Origin: Parapedobacter sp964613725
GTDB lineage: Bacteria > Bacteroidota > Bacteroidia > Sphingobacteriales > Sphingobacteriaceae
DNA length: 20,385 nt
Direction of reading: 5' to 3'
Assembly (NCBI GenBank): GCA_964613725.1
Contig: CAZTJY010000072.1
Coordinates: forward strand, 1-20,385
Both the position numbers and the translations under genes were made by a program. A model generated the notes under the pieces. That model was not told the origin of the DNA. It saw only the letters and a program-made list of their open reading frames with translations, and did not search any database. This document shows positions 7,644 through 15,381 of the stretch, in pieces; position 1 is the stretch's first letter, and every line of letters begins with the position of its first letter.

Positions 7644-8789
7644 ATGAGATATTACATCATAGCCGGAGAGACATCGGGCGACCTACACGGCGCCAATTTA
7701 ATCCATGCGTTGAAATCGGCTGACGCTGAAGCCCAGTTTCGCATCGTTGGCGGCGACCGCATGCAGCAGGCGTCTGGCGAACCCGCGGTAATCCACACGT
7801 CCCAAATGGCGTTCATGGGCTTCGTCGAAGTACTTGCCAATATCCGTACAATCGCCCGCAACCTGCACACGGTCAAGGCGGATATTACGGCGCACGAGCC
7901 GGATACGCTGGTGCTTATCGACTTTCCTGGGTTCAATCTAAAGATTGCGGAATTTGCAAAAAAAGCGGGGATTCGCGTATGCTACTATATTTCACCGAAA
8001 GTGTGGGCCTGGAACCAACGACGGGTATTAAAGATCAAGCGGGTCGTCGACAAATTATTCTGTATCCTTCCTTTCGAGGTGGATTTCTACCGGAAATGGG
8101 GCATGGAGGTAGACTATGTGGGAAATCCGCTGCTCGATGCGATAGCGAACCACACGGCTGAACCCCGCTTTGCCGAAACCAACCGGCTCACAGGCAAACC
8201 CATCATAGCCTTGCTGCCCGGTAGCCGCGCCATGGAGATCCGGCGGATATTACCTGTCATGGCCAACGTATCCCGGCAATTCCCCGGTCACCATTGTGTG
8301 GTAGCAGGGGCGCCCAACTTCAACCGCGAGTTTTACGAGCAACACATGGACGGATTGGCGTTACCGGTTGTGTTCGACGCGACGTACGATTTGCTTAAAC
8401 ATGCCGAGGCGGCGGTGGTGACAAGCGGCACCGCCACATTGGAGACCGCGCTATTACGGGTGCCGCAGGTCGTGGTGTATAAAGCGAACCCCATCTCCAT
8501 TGGAATCGCCAGGATGGTCATCAATGTCCGGTTCATTTCGCTGGTTAACCTCATCACGGATATGCTAGCTGTGCGCGAACTTATCCAGAAAGAATGCACC
8601 GCAAATCGCATTGCCGACGAATTGGACCTCTTAATCAATAATAAGGAGTACAGGGATAATATCCTGGAAAACTATGATTTACTGATGGGAAAAATGGGCG
8701 ATCCGGGTGCATCGGAACGCACCGCCAAGTTGATCACGGAATTTTTAAAAGAACGCGCCATAGACAGCGGAAACCCAACCAACGATTAG
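7644..8789 (+). CDS. lpxB: lipid-A-disaccharide synthase
   Basis: A 381-residue peripheral-membrane GT-B glycosyltransferase (family GT19). It joins 2,3-diacylglucosamine-1-phosphate (lipid X) to its UDP form, giving the lipid A disaccharide of the outer membrane. Signatures are 'GETSGDLHGANL' (residues 8-19), 'AFMGFVEVL', 'YYISPKVWAWNQRRV', 'LLPGSRAMEIRRILPVM' and 'VVTSGTATLETALLRVPQVV'. Length is usual. Translation starts at the ATG 6 bases after the porin stop, within an A-rich run and without a Shine-Dalgarno sequence. The stop codon overlaps the stop of the convergent aroB (TTAG, 8786-8789), leaving no room for an intergenic terminator. Confidence 0.96.
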   Translation: MRYYIIAGETSGDLHGANLIHALKSADAEAQFRIVGGDRMQQASGEPAVIHTSQMAFMGFVEVLANIRTIARNLHTVKADITAHEPDTLVLIDFPGFNLKIAEFAKKAGIRVCYYISPKVWAWNQRRVLKIKRVVDKLFCILPFEVDFYRKWGMEVDYVGNPLLDAIANHTAEPRFAETNRLTGKPIIALLPGSRAMEIRRILPVMANVSRQFPGHHCVVAGAPNFNREFYEQHMDGLALPVVFDATYDLLKHAEAAVVTSGTATLETALLRVPQVVVYKANPISIGIARMVINVRFISLVNLITDMLAVRELIQKECTANRIADELDLLINNKEYRDNILENYDLLMGKMGDPGASERTAKLITEFLKERAIDSGNPTND

Positions 8790-9856
8790 CCAACCAGTTC
8801 CCTGTAAAAGTCGAGACATTCTTTAATAACATCCTCTTCTACGAACACATCAACAGCACATGAACCGATATCGTTGGGCAACGCGAAGCCAATGCGATCG
8901 CCGGCATTTTTCTTGTCGTTCTTCATCAAGGCGATTAACTGGCCATAAATTTCCTTTTCGAATCGATAATCCGGGAAATGCTGACGAAATGTACGAATGA
9001 TGTCGGCCAATGCCTCCTCCCCTAACCCATTCAGACGCCGGGCGAGGTAGGCTTCACAGATCATGCCAACGGCAATCGCTTCGCCATGCAGCAACGGGTC
9101 GTGGTCGTGTGCTAATGAATAGCCCTCCAAAGCATGGCCGATGGTATGCCCAAAATTCAATATTTTTCGTAATCCTTTTTCCTGTGGATCCTGGGTTACC
9201 ACGTAATTCTTGATAGCCACCGAGTGCTTGATATCGTCCAAATTAATCGCTGTCGCATTCCTTTCTTTCACGGTTTCGTAGAAGGTTCGATCGGCAATCA
9301 ACCCGTGTTTAATCACCTCGGCAAAGCCGGATACCAATTGACGGTTCGCCAAGGTTTCCAGAAACTTTGTCGCGATGAACACGGCTTTGGGCTGTGCGAA
9401 CGTGCCGATAATGTTTTTCACGTGATCCATATCGATACCCGTTTTGCCGCCAACGGACGCATCCACTTGCGACAGCAGCGTGGTAGGAACTTGCACGAAA
9501 TCTATACCACGTTTGAACGTCGATGCCGCAAAACCGCCCATATCGGTGACAACGCCGCCTCCTAGATTAACCAGTAGGCTTTGCCTATCGGCCCCGAAAT
9601 CGAGCATCATCTTCCAAATCCCGACGCAGAAATCGATGTTTTTATTTTCCTCCCCCGGCTCTACTTCGATGACATTGCACCCGCGCAACTGAGGCACTGC
9701 GGCTTGAAGCACGGGCAGGCAGTGTGTACCCGTATTCCTGTCGGTAAGTATAAGTACCTTCGAGTAGTGACTGGTTTGAAGGAAGTTATCCAATGTGGCT
9801 AGGGTGTTATCAAAAAAGACTTCGTAACCGGTACTTGTTATGCTGTTTTTTCCCAT
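8786..9856 (-). CDS. aroB: 3-dehydroquinate synthase
   Basis: A 356-residue cytoplasmic NAD- and zinc-dependent enzyme, the second step of the shikimate pathway (DAHP to 3-dehydroquinate). Diagnostic segments are the NAD-binding 'LGGGVVTDMGGFAA' (98-111), 'FVQVPTTLLSQVDASVGGK' (120-138) and the metal ligands E180 ('GFAEVIKHGL'), H237 ('LNFGHTIGHALE') and H257 ('LLHGEAIAVGM'). All are present and the length is normal. It is the last gene of a three-gene minus-strand unit, starting 8 bases after the small lipoprotein gene. At its 3' end it overlaps the stop codon of lpxB by 4 bases. Confidence 0.97.
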   Translation of the reverse strand: MGKNSITSTGYEVFFDNTLATLDNFLQTSHYSKVLILTDRNTGTHCLPVLQAAVPQLRGCNVIEVEPGEENKNIDFCVGIWKMMLDFGADRQSLLVNLGGGVVTDMGGFAASTFKRGIDFVQVPTTLLSQVDASVGGKTGIDMDHVKNIIGTFAQPKAVFIATKFLETLANRQLVSGFAEVIKHGLIADRTFYETVKERNATAINLDDIKHSVAIKNYVVTQDPQEKGLRKILNFGHTIGHALEGYSLAHDHDPLLHGEAIAVGMICEAYLARRLNGLGEEALADIIRTFRQHFPDYRFEKEIYGQLIALMKNDKKNAGDRIGFALPNDIGSCAVDVFVEEDVIKECLDFYRELVG

Positions 9857-9864
9857 CGATTCAA

Positions 9865-10290
9865 TTATCTTATTTTCATCAGTTTCAACTCAAAGTCTTT
9901 CACCCTATCGTAGTAAGGAATATCCGAACGCCGTGCAAATTGGATAAAATGCATAATAATGCTATCACGCTGGTTTTGCGGAACGGTGGAAACGATATCT
10001 ACACCTCCGTCGTCGAGGATACGCAAATCCTTCACCTCTTTTATCGAATCGGGAAATTGTGCCACATGCATCAATACCGAAGCGTATTTTTGGACTCCCT
10101 TGGAATACGCAGCGAGCGCCGAAGGTGCTTCAACCGTGTCTGATTCAATTTTTTCCACCACCGCGTCGGCTCCCCTGGCTCCGTATGCCTCCACGGGAAT
10201 TGCAATAATATAGGACCGATTTGCATGATTGCCATTCCTTTGGCACGCATAAAAAATGACACCAAATACAATAAAAAATACAACCTTCAT
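9865..10290 (-). CDS. small uncharacterised lipoprotein
   Basis: A 141-residue protein I do not recognise as a named family. The N-terminus MKVVFFIVFGVIFYAC is a lipoprotein-type signal with the lipid-attachment cysteine at C16 (lipobox F-Y-A-C, with an unusual Phe at -3), followed by a polar linker QRNGNHANRS. The mature part is mixed alpha/beta, with charged helices such as 'VKDLRILDDGG' and 'DSIIMHFIQFARRSDIPYYD', and has no catalytic motif that I can see. Its ATG overlaps the stop of the S4 gene as ATGA (10287-10290), implying translational coupling, and aroB follows 8 bases later. It is probably exported and anchored in the envelope, with function unknown. The operon places it with an RNA-binding protein and a shikimate enzyme, which gives no clear functional hint. 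Confidence 0.8.
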   Translation of the reverse strand: MKVVFFIVFGVIFYACQRNGNHANRSYIIAIPVEAYGARGADAVVEKIESDTVEAPSALAAYSKGVQKYASVLMHVAQFPDSIKEVKDLRILDDGGVDIVSTVPQNQRDSIIMHFIQFARRSDIPYYDRVKDFELKLMKIR

Positions 10291-10502
10291 GGCTTTTCAA
10301 TAAGACGTACCTGCTTTCCATCAAATTCCACGGTATCACCCGGTTTAACTTTCAGGCGCTTCCGATAATCCACGGTGCCGTTCCATCGGACCAATCCGGC
10401 CGACACCACCGCTTGGGCTTCGCCGCCGTGCTCCACCCAATTGAGCGCCTTGAGCAGTTGGATCAACTGAATGTGTCCGCCAGTGATTTGAAAGGTATCC
10501 AT
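10287..10502 (-). CDS. S4-domain RNA-binding protein (YbcJ-like)
   Basis: A 71-residue stand-alone S4 domain, the alpha-L RNA-binding fold also found in ribosomal protein S4 and pseudouridine synthases. Key parts are 'IQLIQLLKALNWVEHGGEA', 'VVSAGLVRWNGTVDYRKR' and 'LKVKPGDTVEFDGKQVRLI', which match the small YbcJ/S4_2 type. It probably binds structured RNA; the target is unknown. It is the first gene of the operon with the small lipoprotein and aroB, and its TGA overlaps the next ATG. The start ATG at 10502 sits only 4 bases after a perfect TAnnTTTG element, which supports both the start and the promoter. Confidence 0.88.
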   Translation of the reverse strand: MDTFQITGGHIQLIQLLKALNWVEHGGEAQAVVSAGLVRWNGTVDYRKRLKVKPGDTVEFDGKQVRLIEKP

Positions 10503-10506
10503 GCGA

Positions 10507-10514
10507 CAAACTTA
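10507..10514 (-). promoter_or_regulatory. candidate -7 promoter element for the S4-lipoprotein-aroB operon
   Basis: On the minus strand this reads TAAGTTTG, matching TAnnTTTG at all fixed positions, and ends 4 bases before the S4 start codon. If used, the mRNA would have almost no leader. No TTTG -33 box is seen at the usual spacing. Confidence 0.48.
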
Positions 10515-10691
10515 GATAAATTATTGATTACTTTAACAGCTTTTTCGGCATCATGAGATCGCTTCGCTAAGTTGTTTGAGAAAACAGTTTATCGGTCTCT
10601 CCGCTGCCGTGGAAATCCGATTTTATCGGGGAAATGTACGGCTTACCTCCGCTTATTGCAATAGGCGCAACCATATCGATATATGATTGCC

Positions 10692-10707
10692 ATTTTATCA
10701 ATAAAAT
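10692..10707. repeat. perfect inverted repeat upstream of gltB
   Basis: ATTTTAT and ATAAAAT are exact reverse complements around a 2-base CA spacer. This short palindrome lies about 150 bases before the gltB start and is of a size that a dimeric regulator could bind. It could also be chance in AT-rich DNA. Confidence 0.45.
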
Positions 10708-10776
10708 CACCTTTTAATAGCTAATTAATAATGAAAATGATAACTTGTACACAGTTTATAAGTTAGTTCACCAAAT

Positions 10777-10786
10777 NNNNNNNNNN
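10777..10786. other. assembly gap (ten Ns)
   Basis: Ten consecutive Ns join two contigs. A round number of Ns usually stands for a gap of unknown size, so distances across it (S4 to gltB) are unreliable and a small feature could be missing here. Confidence 0.97.
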
Positions 10787-10854
10787 TAAAAAAAAGCCAA
10801 TATTTTTTGAAATAATTACTAATTTAGCAAATTAAATACAGCTAACTAAATAGG

Positions 10855-13800
10855 ATGACGGATATATTAACACGACCAGAAGGTCTTTATCAGCCTGATT
10901 TTGAGCGGGATGCGTGTGGAGTAGGTTTTGTAGCCCATATCAAAGGCAACAAATCGCATACACAGGTGCGGGATGCATTGACCATGTTGGAAAACATGGA
11001 GCACAGGGGCGCTTGCGGCTGCGATCCGGAGAGCGGAGACGGTGCGGGCATTATGCTCCAACTGCCCCATGAGTTCCTATGGGAGGAGTGCATCGAATTA
11101 GGCATCCAGCTAAGCGAGCCCGGTTACTATGGAGCGGGAATGGCCTTCCTGCCGAAAGATGCCAACGCAAATGAAATTTGCCGTCAAATAATTCGGCAAG
11201 CATCTGAGGAGCGGGGAATGCCTTTTCTAGGTTTCCGCACAGTGCCGGTAAATCCCGAAGGTATCGGTAGCACGGCGTTGAGTGTAGAACCGGAAATCGT
11301 TCAGTTCTTTGTGTCGCGTCCTGAAGGAGTCGGCACGACGGCTGATTTCGAACGGAAACTGTTCATTTTACGGCGGCTTATTACCAAAAAGGCGCGGGAG
11401 ATGCAGGTGGCGAGCGATAGCCTTTACATTGCTTCACTCTCGTGTAAGGTGATTGTTTACAAAGGGCAACTGACCACCTATCAAGTTGGCACATACTTCA
11501 AGGACCTTTCGGATGAACGGGTAACATCTGCGTTTGGGCTGGTGCATTCCCGGTTTTCGACCAATACATTCCCTTCGTGGCAATTGGCCCAACCGTTTCG
11601 GATGCTCGCACATAACGGAGAGATCAACACGCTAACGGGGAACCTCAACTGGTTCTATGCCGGACTCCGCTCGTTGTCTTCTCCTTATTTCACGGAAGAA
11701 GAGATGCAAATCCTACTGCCCGTTGTAGACGGCCACCAATCTGATTCAGCCTGTTTGGACAACGTGGCAGAGCTGCTATTGCACAGCGGCCGCAGTGTAG
11801 CCCACGCCATGTTGATGATGGTACCGGAGGCATGGGATGGCAATACGCAGATGGATCCACTCAAAAAGGCGTTCTACGAATATCACGCCACGCTAATGGA
11901 GCCCTGGGATGGGCCGGCAGCATTATGTTTCACGGACGGCACAACCATTGGTGCCATGCTCGATCGCAATGGGTTGCGGCCTTTGCGGTTCGCGGTAACT
12001 TCAGACGACCGGGTCATCGTGGCATCGGAAGCCGGAGCACTCCCCGTAGACGAGCGTACTATTATTAAGAAGGGTCGGCAACAGCCCGGCAAGATTTTCC
12101 TGATTGACATGGAAAAAGGTCAAATCATTTCCGACGATCAGGTAAAGGGTGAGCTTTCCGCGCGCCAGCCATATGAGGATTGGCTGCACCAATACAAAAT
12201 CCGGATGGACGAACTTGCCGAACCACGAGTTACCTTCACCTATCTTTCCAAAGAGTCGGTTTTCAAATTCCAACAGGTTTTCGGCTATTCGCGGGAAGAC
12301 GTGGAACACATCATCACACCGATGGCTTTGGACGGCAAGGAACCGGTAGGTTCCATGGGTACCGATGTTCCCCTGGCCGTGCTCTCCAATCACCCACAAC
12401 ACCTATCGAGTTATTTCAAGCAGTTTTTTGCGCAGGTAACCAATCCACCCATCGACCCGATACGGGAGCGACTGGTGATGAGCCTGGCAACTTTCATCGG
12501 CAATGCCGGGAATATCCTGGATGAAAACAAAATGCAATGCCACTGCGTAGCGTTGGAACATCCCATAATAACCAGTAGGGAACTCGAAAAGCTACGCAGC
12601 ATCGATACAGGTATATTCCAGGCTAAAACCCTACAGTGTTATTTCAATGCCAATGGTAATCCGGGCGCATTGCAAGACGGGCTGGACCGTCTATGCCGGT
12701 ATGCCGAGGACGCTGTCCGAGATGGATTTGAAGTGATTATCTTATCGGACCGCGCCATCGATTCCCAACATGCCGCCATACCTTCGCTGCTGGCGGTTTC
12801 GGCCGTACACCACCATCTTATCAAAACGGGCCACCGGGGCGCGGTGGGCTTGGTAGTTGAAGGCGGCGACGTTTGGGAGGTCCATCACTTCGCTTGCCTC
12901 TTGGCGTTCGGTGCCACAGCGATAAACCCGTATATGGCTCTGGCTACCGTCCGTACCCTTAAAGAACAAAAATTACTGGACACAACGCTCACTTGGCCCC
13001 AATTGGCCAAAAACTACGTTAAAGCCGTATGCGCTGGGTTGCTCAAAATCTTTTCCAAGATGGGCATCTCTACCCTTCAATCGTATCATGGGGCACAAAT
13101 ATTCGAGGTCCTAGGCATCAATAAAGATGTAGTTGACCGCTATTTCTGCGGTGCTGTATCACGTATCGGTGGCTTAGACCTCGACGATATCGCTCGGGAG
13201 GTGTTAAGCAAACACCACCGGGGTTTTACCAGCTCCCGCAACGCCAAGGACTTGTTGCCAGAAGGGGGGATCTACCAATGGAAAAGGCGCGGCGAAGCCC
13301 ACTTGTTCAACCCTCAAACCGTACATTTGCTACAACAGGCTTGTCGTACGGGCGACTACGAGACGTATAAGAAATACGCGGCCCACATCAACAACCAGGA
13401 CGAGCGACGGTATACGTTACGCGGCCTGCTCGATTTCGCAAGGCACCGCTCATCCATCAGCATTGATGAGGTGGAACCAGCGGAAAACATCATGAAACGC
13501 TTTGCCACAGGTGCCATGTCATTCGGCTCGATATCGCACGAAGCACATAGCACGCTGGCCATTGCCATGAACCGCATCGGCGGAAAAAGCAATACGGGTG
13601 AAGGGGGTGAAGACGAGATGCGCTACGTTCCGCTCCCGAATGGCGATTCCATGCGATCGGCCATCAAGCAGGTGGCTTCGGGGCGGTTTGGCGTAACTTC
13701 CCACTACCTCACCCAGGCCGATGAGTTGCAAATCAAGATGGCGCAAGGGGCAAAACCCGGGGAAGGCGGACAATTGCCTGGCCATAAGGTCGACTCATGG

Positions 13801-15369
13801 ATTGCCAAAGTAAGGCATTCCACACCGGGCGTCGGACTTATTTCTCCCCCACCCCACCACGACATTTATTCCATCGAGGACTTGGCGCAGTTGATTTTCG
13901 ACCTCAAGAACGCCAATCGCGAAGCTCGTATCAATGTGAAGCTCGTATCGAAAGCCGGCGTTGGAACCATCGCCGCCGGGGTAGCCAAAGCCCACGCGGA
14001 CGTTATTCTCATTGCCGGATATGACGGCGGCACCGGGGCGTCGCCCATCAGTTCGATCAAACACGCTGGCCTGCCCTGGGAACTTGGCCTTGCTGAAAGT
14101 CATCAGACCCTCGTGAAAAACGGTCTGCGCAGCCGTGTGGTATTGCAGACCGACGGGCAACTGAAAACCGGAAAGGACTTGGCCATTGCCACCTTGCTGG
14201 GTGCCGAGGAATGGGGCGTAGCCACGGCAGCATTGGTTGCCGGTGGGTGTATCATGATGCGTAAGTGCCACCTCAACACCTGCCCCGTGGGTGTGGCCAC
14301 CCAAGACCCCGAGCTACGTAAGCTTTTCTCGGGGAAACCCGAAGATATCGTGAACTTATTCCGCTTTCTCGCCGAAGAACTTCGCGAAGTTATGGCCGAC
14401 CTTGGCTTCCGTACTATCAATGAGATGGTGGGTCGGGCGCAGTTCCTCAAAAAACGGGAAAACGTCGACCATTGGAAAATCAATAAACTTGACCTTACGC
14501 GTATCCTCCATGTGGCGCACAGCCGCATGGGCGACACCCTATACCAAACGGAACAACAGGACCATGGGTTAGATATGATTTTGGATTGGGGTTTGTTGAA
14601 ACAAGCCCGGAGCGCGTTGGAGAGCAAGACACCTGTGTTTGGCACGTTTAACGTCAAAAATACCGACCGAACCATCGGCACGTTGCTGTCGAATGAGGTT
14701 TCTAAAATCTACGGTGGTGAGGGACTTCCCGACAATACCATCAATTACAAATTTGTCGGCTCGGCCGGGCAGAGCTTTGGTGCGTTCGCCGCAAAGGGTC
14801 TATCTTTTGAATTGGAAGGCGAGGCAAATGATTATGTGGGTAAGGGATTATCGGGCGCGCAGTTGGCTATATACCAACATCAGGACAGCCCGCGGGTACC
14901 GCATGAACACATTATCATTGGCAATGTGGCCTTATATGGAGCTACATCGGGCCATCTTTTCGTTTGTGGCCAGGCCGGGGAGCGCTTTGCGGTACGCAAC
15001 TCCGGAGCAACAGCCGTTGTGGAAGGTGTGGGCGACCACGGGTGCGAGTACATGACGGGCGGGCGCGCGCTGATACTCGGTGCCACTGGACGCAACTTCG
15101 CTGCCGGTATGAGCGGAGGTATCGCTTGGGTTTACGACATCGAAAGTACATTCAGGGAAAACTGCAATACCGAGATGGTAGACCTGGACCCGCTAGAAGC
15201 CGACGACGAAACCGCAATCATAGCGCTGCTCAAGCGGCACATCCACCTTACGGGCAGCAAGCGCGCAGCAGCGGTATTAAAGAACTGGAAAACGGAAAAG
15301 GCCTGTTTCATCAAAGTATTCCCTCGGGAATACAAAAACGTGCTACGGTCCACATTAGTAGAAGCATAA
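10855..15369 (+). CDS. gltB: glutamate synthase (NADPH) large subunit
   Basis: A 1504-residue large subunit of GOGAT, which moves the amide nitrogen of glutamine to 2-oxoglutarate to give glutamate. Domains in order are: a 20-residue propeptide before the nucleophilic Cys21 ('RDACGVGFVAHIKG'); the glutamine amidotransferase domain to about 430, with 'HSRFSTNTFPSW' and 'LAHNGEINTL'; the central linking domain; the FMN-binding synthase barrel from about 880 ('GAMSFGSISHEAHSTLA', 'GGKSNTGEGGED'); the 3Fe-4S cysteines C1132, C1138 and C1143 (C-x5-C-x4-C in 'GCIMMRKCHLNTCPVG'); and the C-terminal GXGXG beta-helix. Length is normal and no frameshift is seen. The ATG at 10855 gives a propeptide of usual size. 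gltD follows after 12 bases. The promoter cannot be placed because of the assembly gap upstream. Confidence 0.98.
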   Translation: MTDILTRPEGLYQPDFERDACGVGFVAHIKGNKSHTQVRDALTMLENMEHRGACGCDPESGDGAGIMLQLPHEFLWEECIELGIQLSEPGYYGAGMAFLPKDANANEICRQIIRQASEERGMPFLGFRTVPVNPEGIGSTALSVEPEIVQFFVSRPEGVGTTADFERKLFILRRLITKKAREMQVASDSLYIASLSCKVIVYKGQLTTYQVGTYFKDLSDERVTSAFGLVHSRFSTNTFPSWQLAQPFRMLAHNGEINTLTGNLNWFYAGLRSLSSPYFTEEEMQILLPVVDGHQSDSACLDNVAELLLHSGRSVAHAMLMMVPEAWDGNTQMDPLKKAFYEYHATLMEPWDGPAALCFTDGTTIGAMLDRNGLRPLRFAVTSDDRVIVASEAGALPVDERTIIKKGRQQPGKIFLIDMEKGQIISDDQVKGELSARQPYEDWLHQYKIRMDELAEPRVTFTYLSKESVFKFQQVFGYSREDVEHIITPMALDGKEPVGSMGTDVPLAVLSNHPQHLSSYFKQFFAQVTNPPIDPIRERLVMSLATFIGNAGNILDENKMQCHCVALEHPIITSRELEKLRSIDTGIFQAKTLQCYFNANGNPGALQDGLDRLCRYAEDAVRDGFEVIILSDRAIDSQHAAIPSLLAVSAVHHHLIKTGHRGAVGLVVEGGDVWEVHHFACLLAFGATAINPYMALATVRTLKEQKLLDTTLTWPQLAKNYVKAVCAGLLKIFSKMGISTLQSYHGAQIFEVLGINKDVVDRYFCGAVSRIGGLDLDDIAREVLSKHHRGFTSSRNAKDLLPEGGIYQWKRRGEAHLFNPQTVHLLQQACRTGDYETYKKYAAHINNQDERRYTLRGLLDFARHRSSISIDEVEPAENIMKRFATGAMSFGSISHEAHSTLAIAMNRIGGKSNTGEGGEDEMRYVPLPNGDSMRSAIKQVASGRFGVTSHYLTQADELQIKMAQGAKPGEGGQLPGHKVDSWIAKVRHSTPGVGLISPPPHHDIYSIEDLAQLIFDLKNANREARINVKLVSKAGVGTIAAGVAKAHADVILIAGYDGGTGASPISSIKHAGLPWELGLAESHQTLVKNGLRSRVVLQTDGQLKTGKDLAIATLLGAEEWGVATAALVAGGCIMMRKCHLNTCPVGVATQDPELRKLFSGKPEDIVNLFRFLAEELREVMADLGFRTINEMVGRAQFLKKRENVDHWKINKLDLTRILHVAHSRMGDTLYQTEQQDHGLDMILDWGLLKQARSALESKTPVFGTFNVKNTDRTIGTLLSNEVSKIYGGEGLPDNTINYKFVGSAGQSFGAFAAKGLSFELEGEANDYVGKGLSGAQLAIYQHQDSPRVPHEHIIIGNVALYGATSGHLFVCGQAGERFAVRNSGATAVVEGVGDHGCEYMTGGRALILGATGRNFAAGMSGGIAWVYDIESTFRENCNTEMVDLDPLEADDETAIIALLKRHIHLTGSKRAAAVLKNWKTEKACFIKVFPREYKNVLRSTLVEA

Positions 15370-15381
15370 ACGTATAACAAC

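Larger units (their letters stand above)
10503..10854. other. divergent intergenic region between the S4 operon and gltB
   Basis: A 352-base gene-free stretch, markedly AT-rich toward gltB. It holds the S4 operon promoter element at its left end and then several inverted repeats: CCGAT-TTT-ATCGG (10617-10629), the 10-base palindrome TATTGCAATA (10654-10663), CATAT-CGAT-ATATG (10672-10685), ATTTTAT-CA-ATAAAAT (10692-10707) and TAACTT-N13-AAGTTA (10741-10765). A run of Ns follows at 10777-10786. The 68 bases right of the gap are A/T-rich, with no complete TAnnTTTG match; the nearest is TAATTTAG at 10820-10827. I see no small ORF worth calling. The gltB promoter may lie partly in the unsequenced gap. 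Confidence 0.6.

Noticed and set aside
13795..14304. 169-codon minus-strand ORF inside gltB
   Set aside because: It lies opposite the conserved FMN and Fe-S part of GltB, whose codon use explains the open frame.
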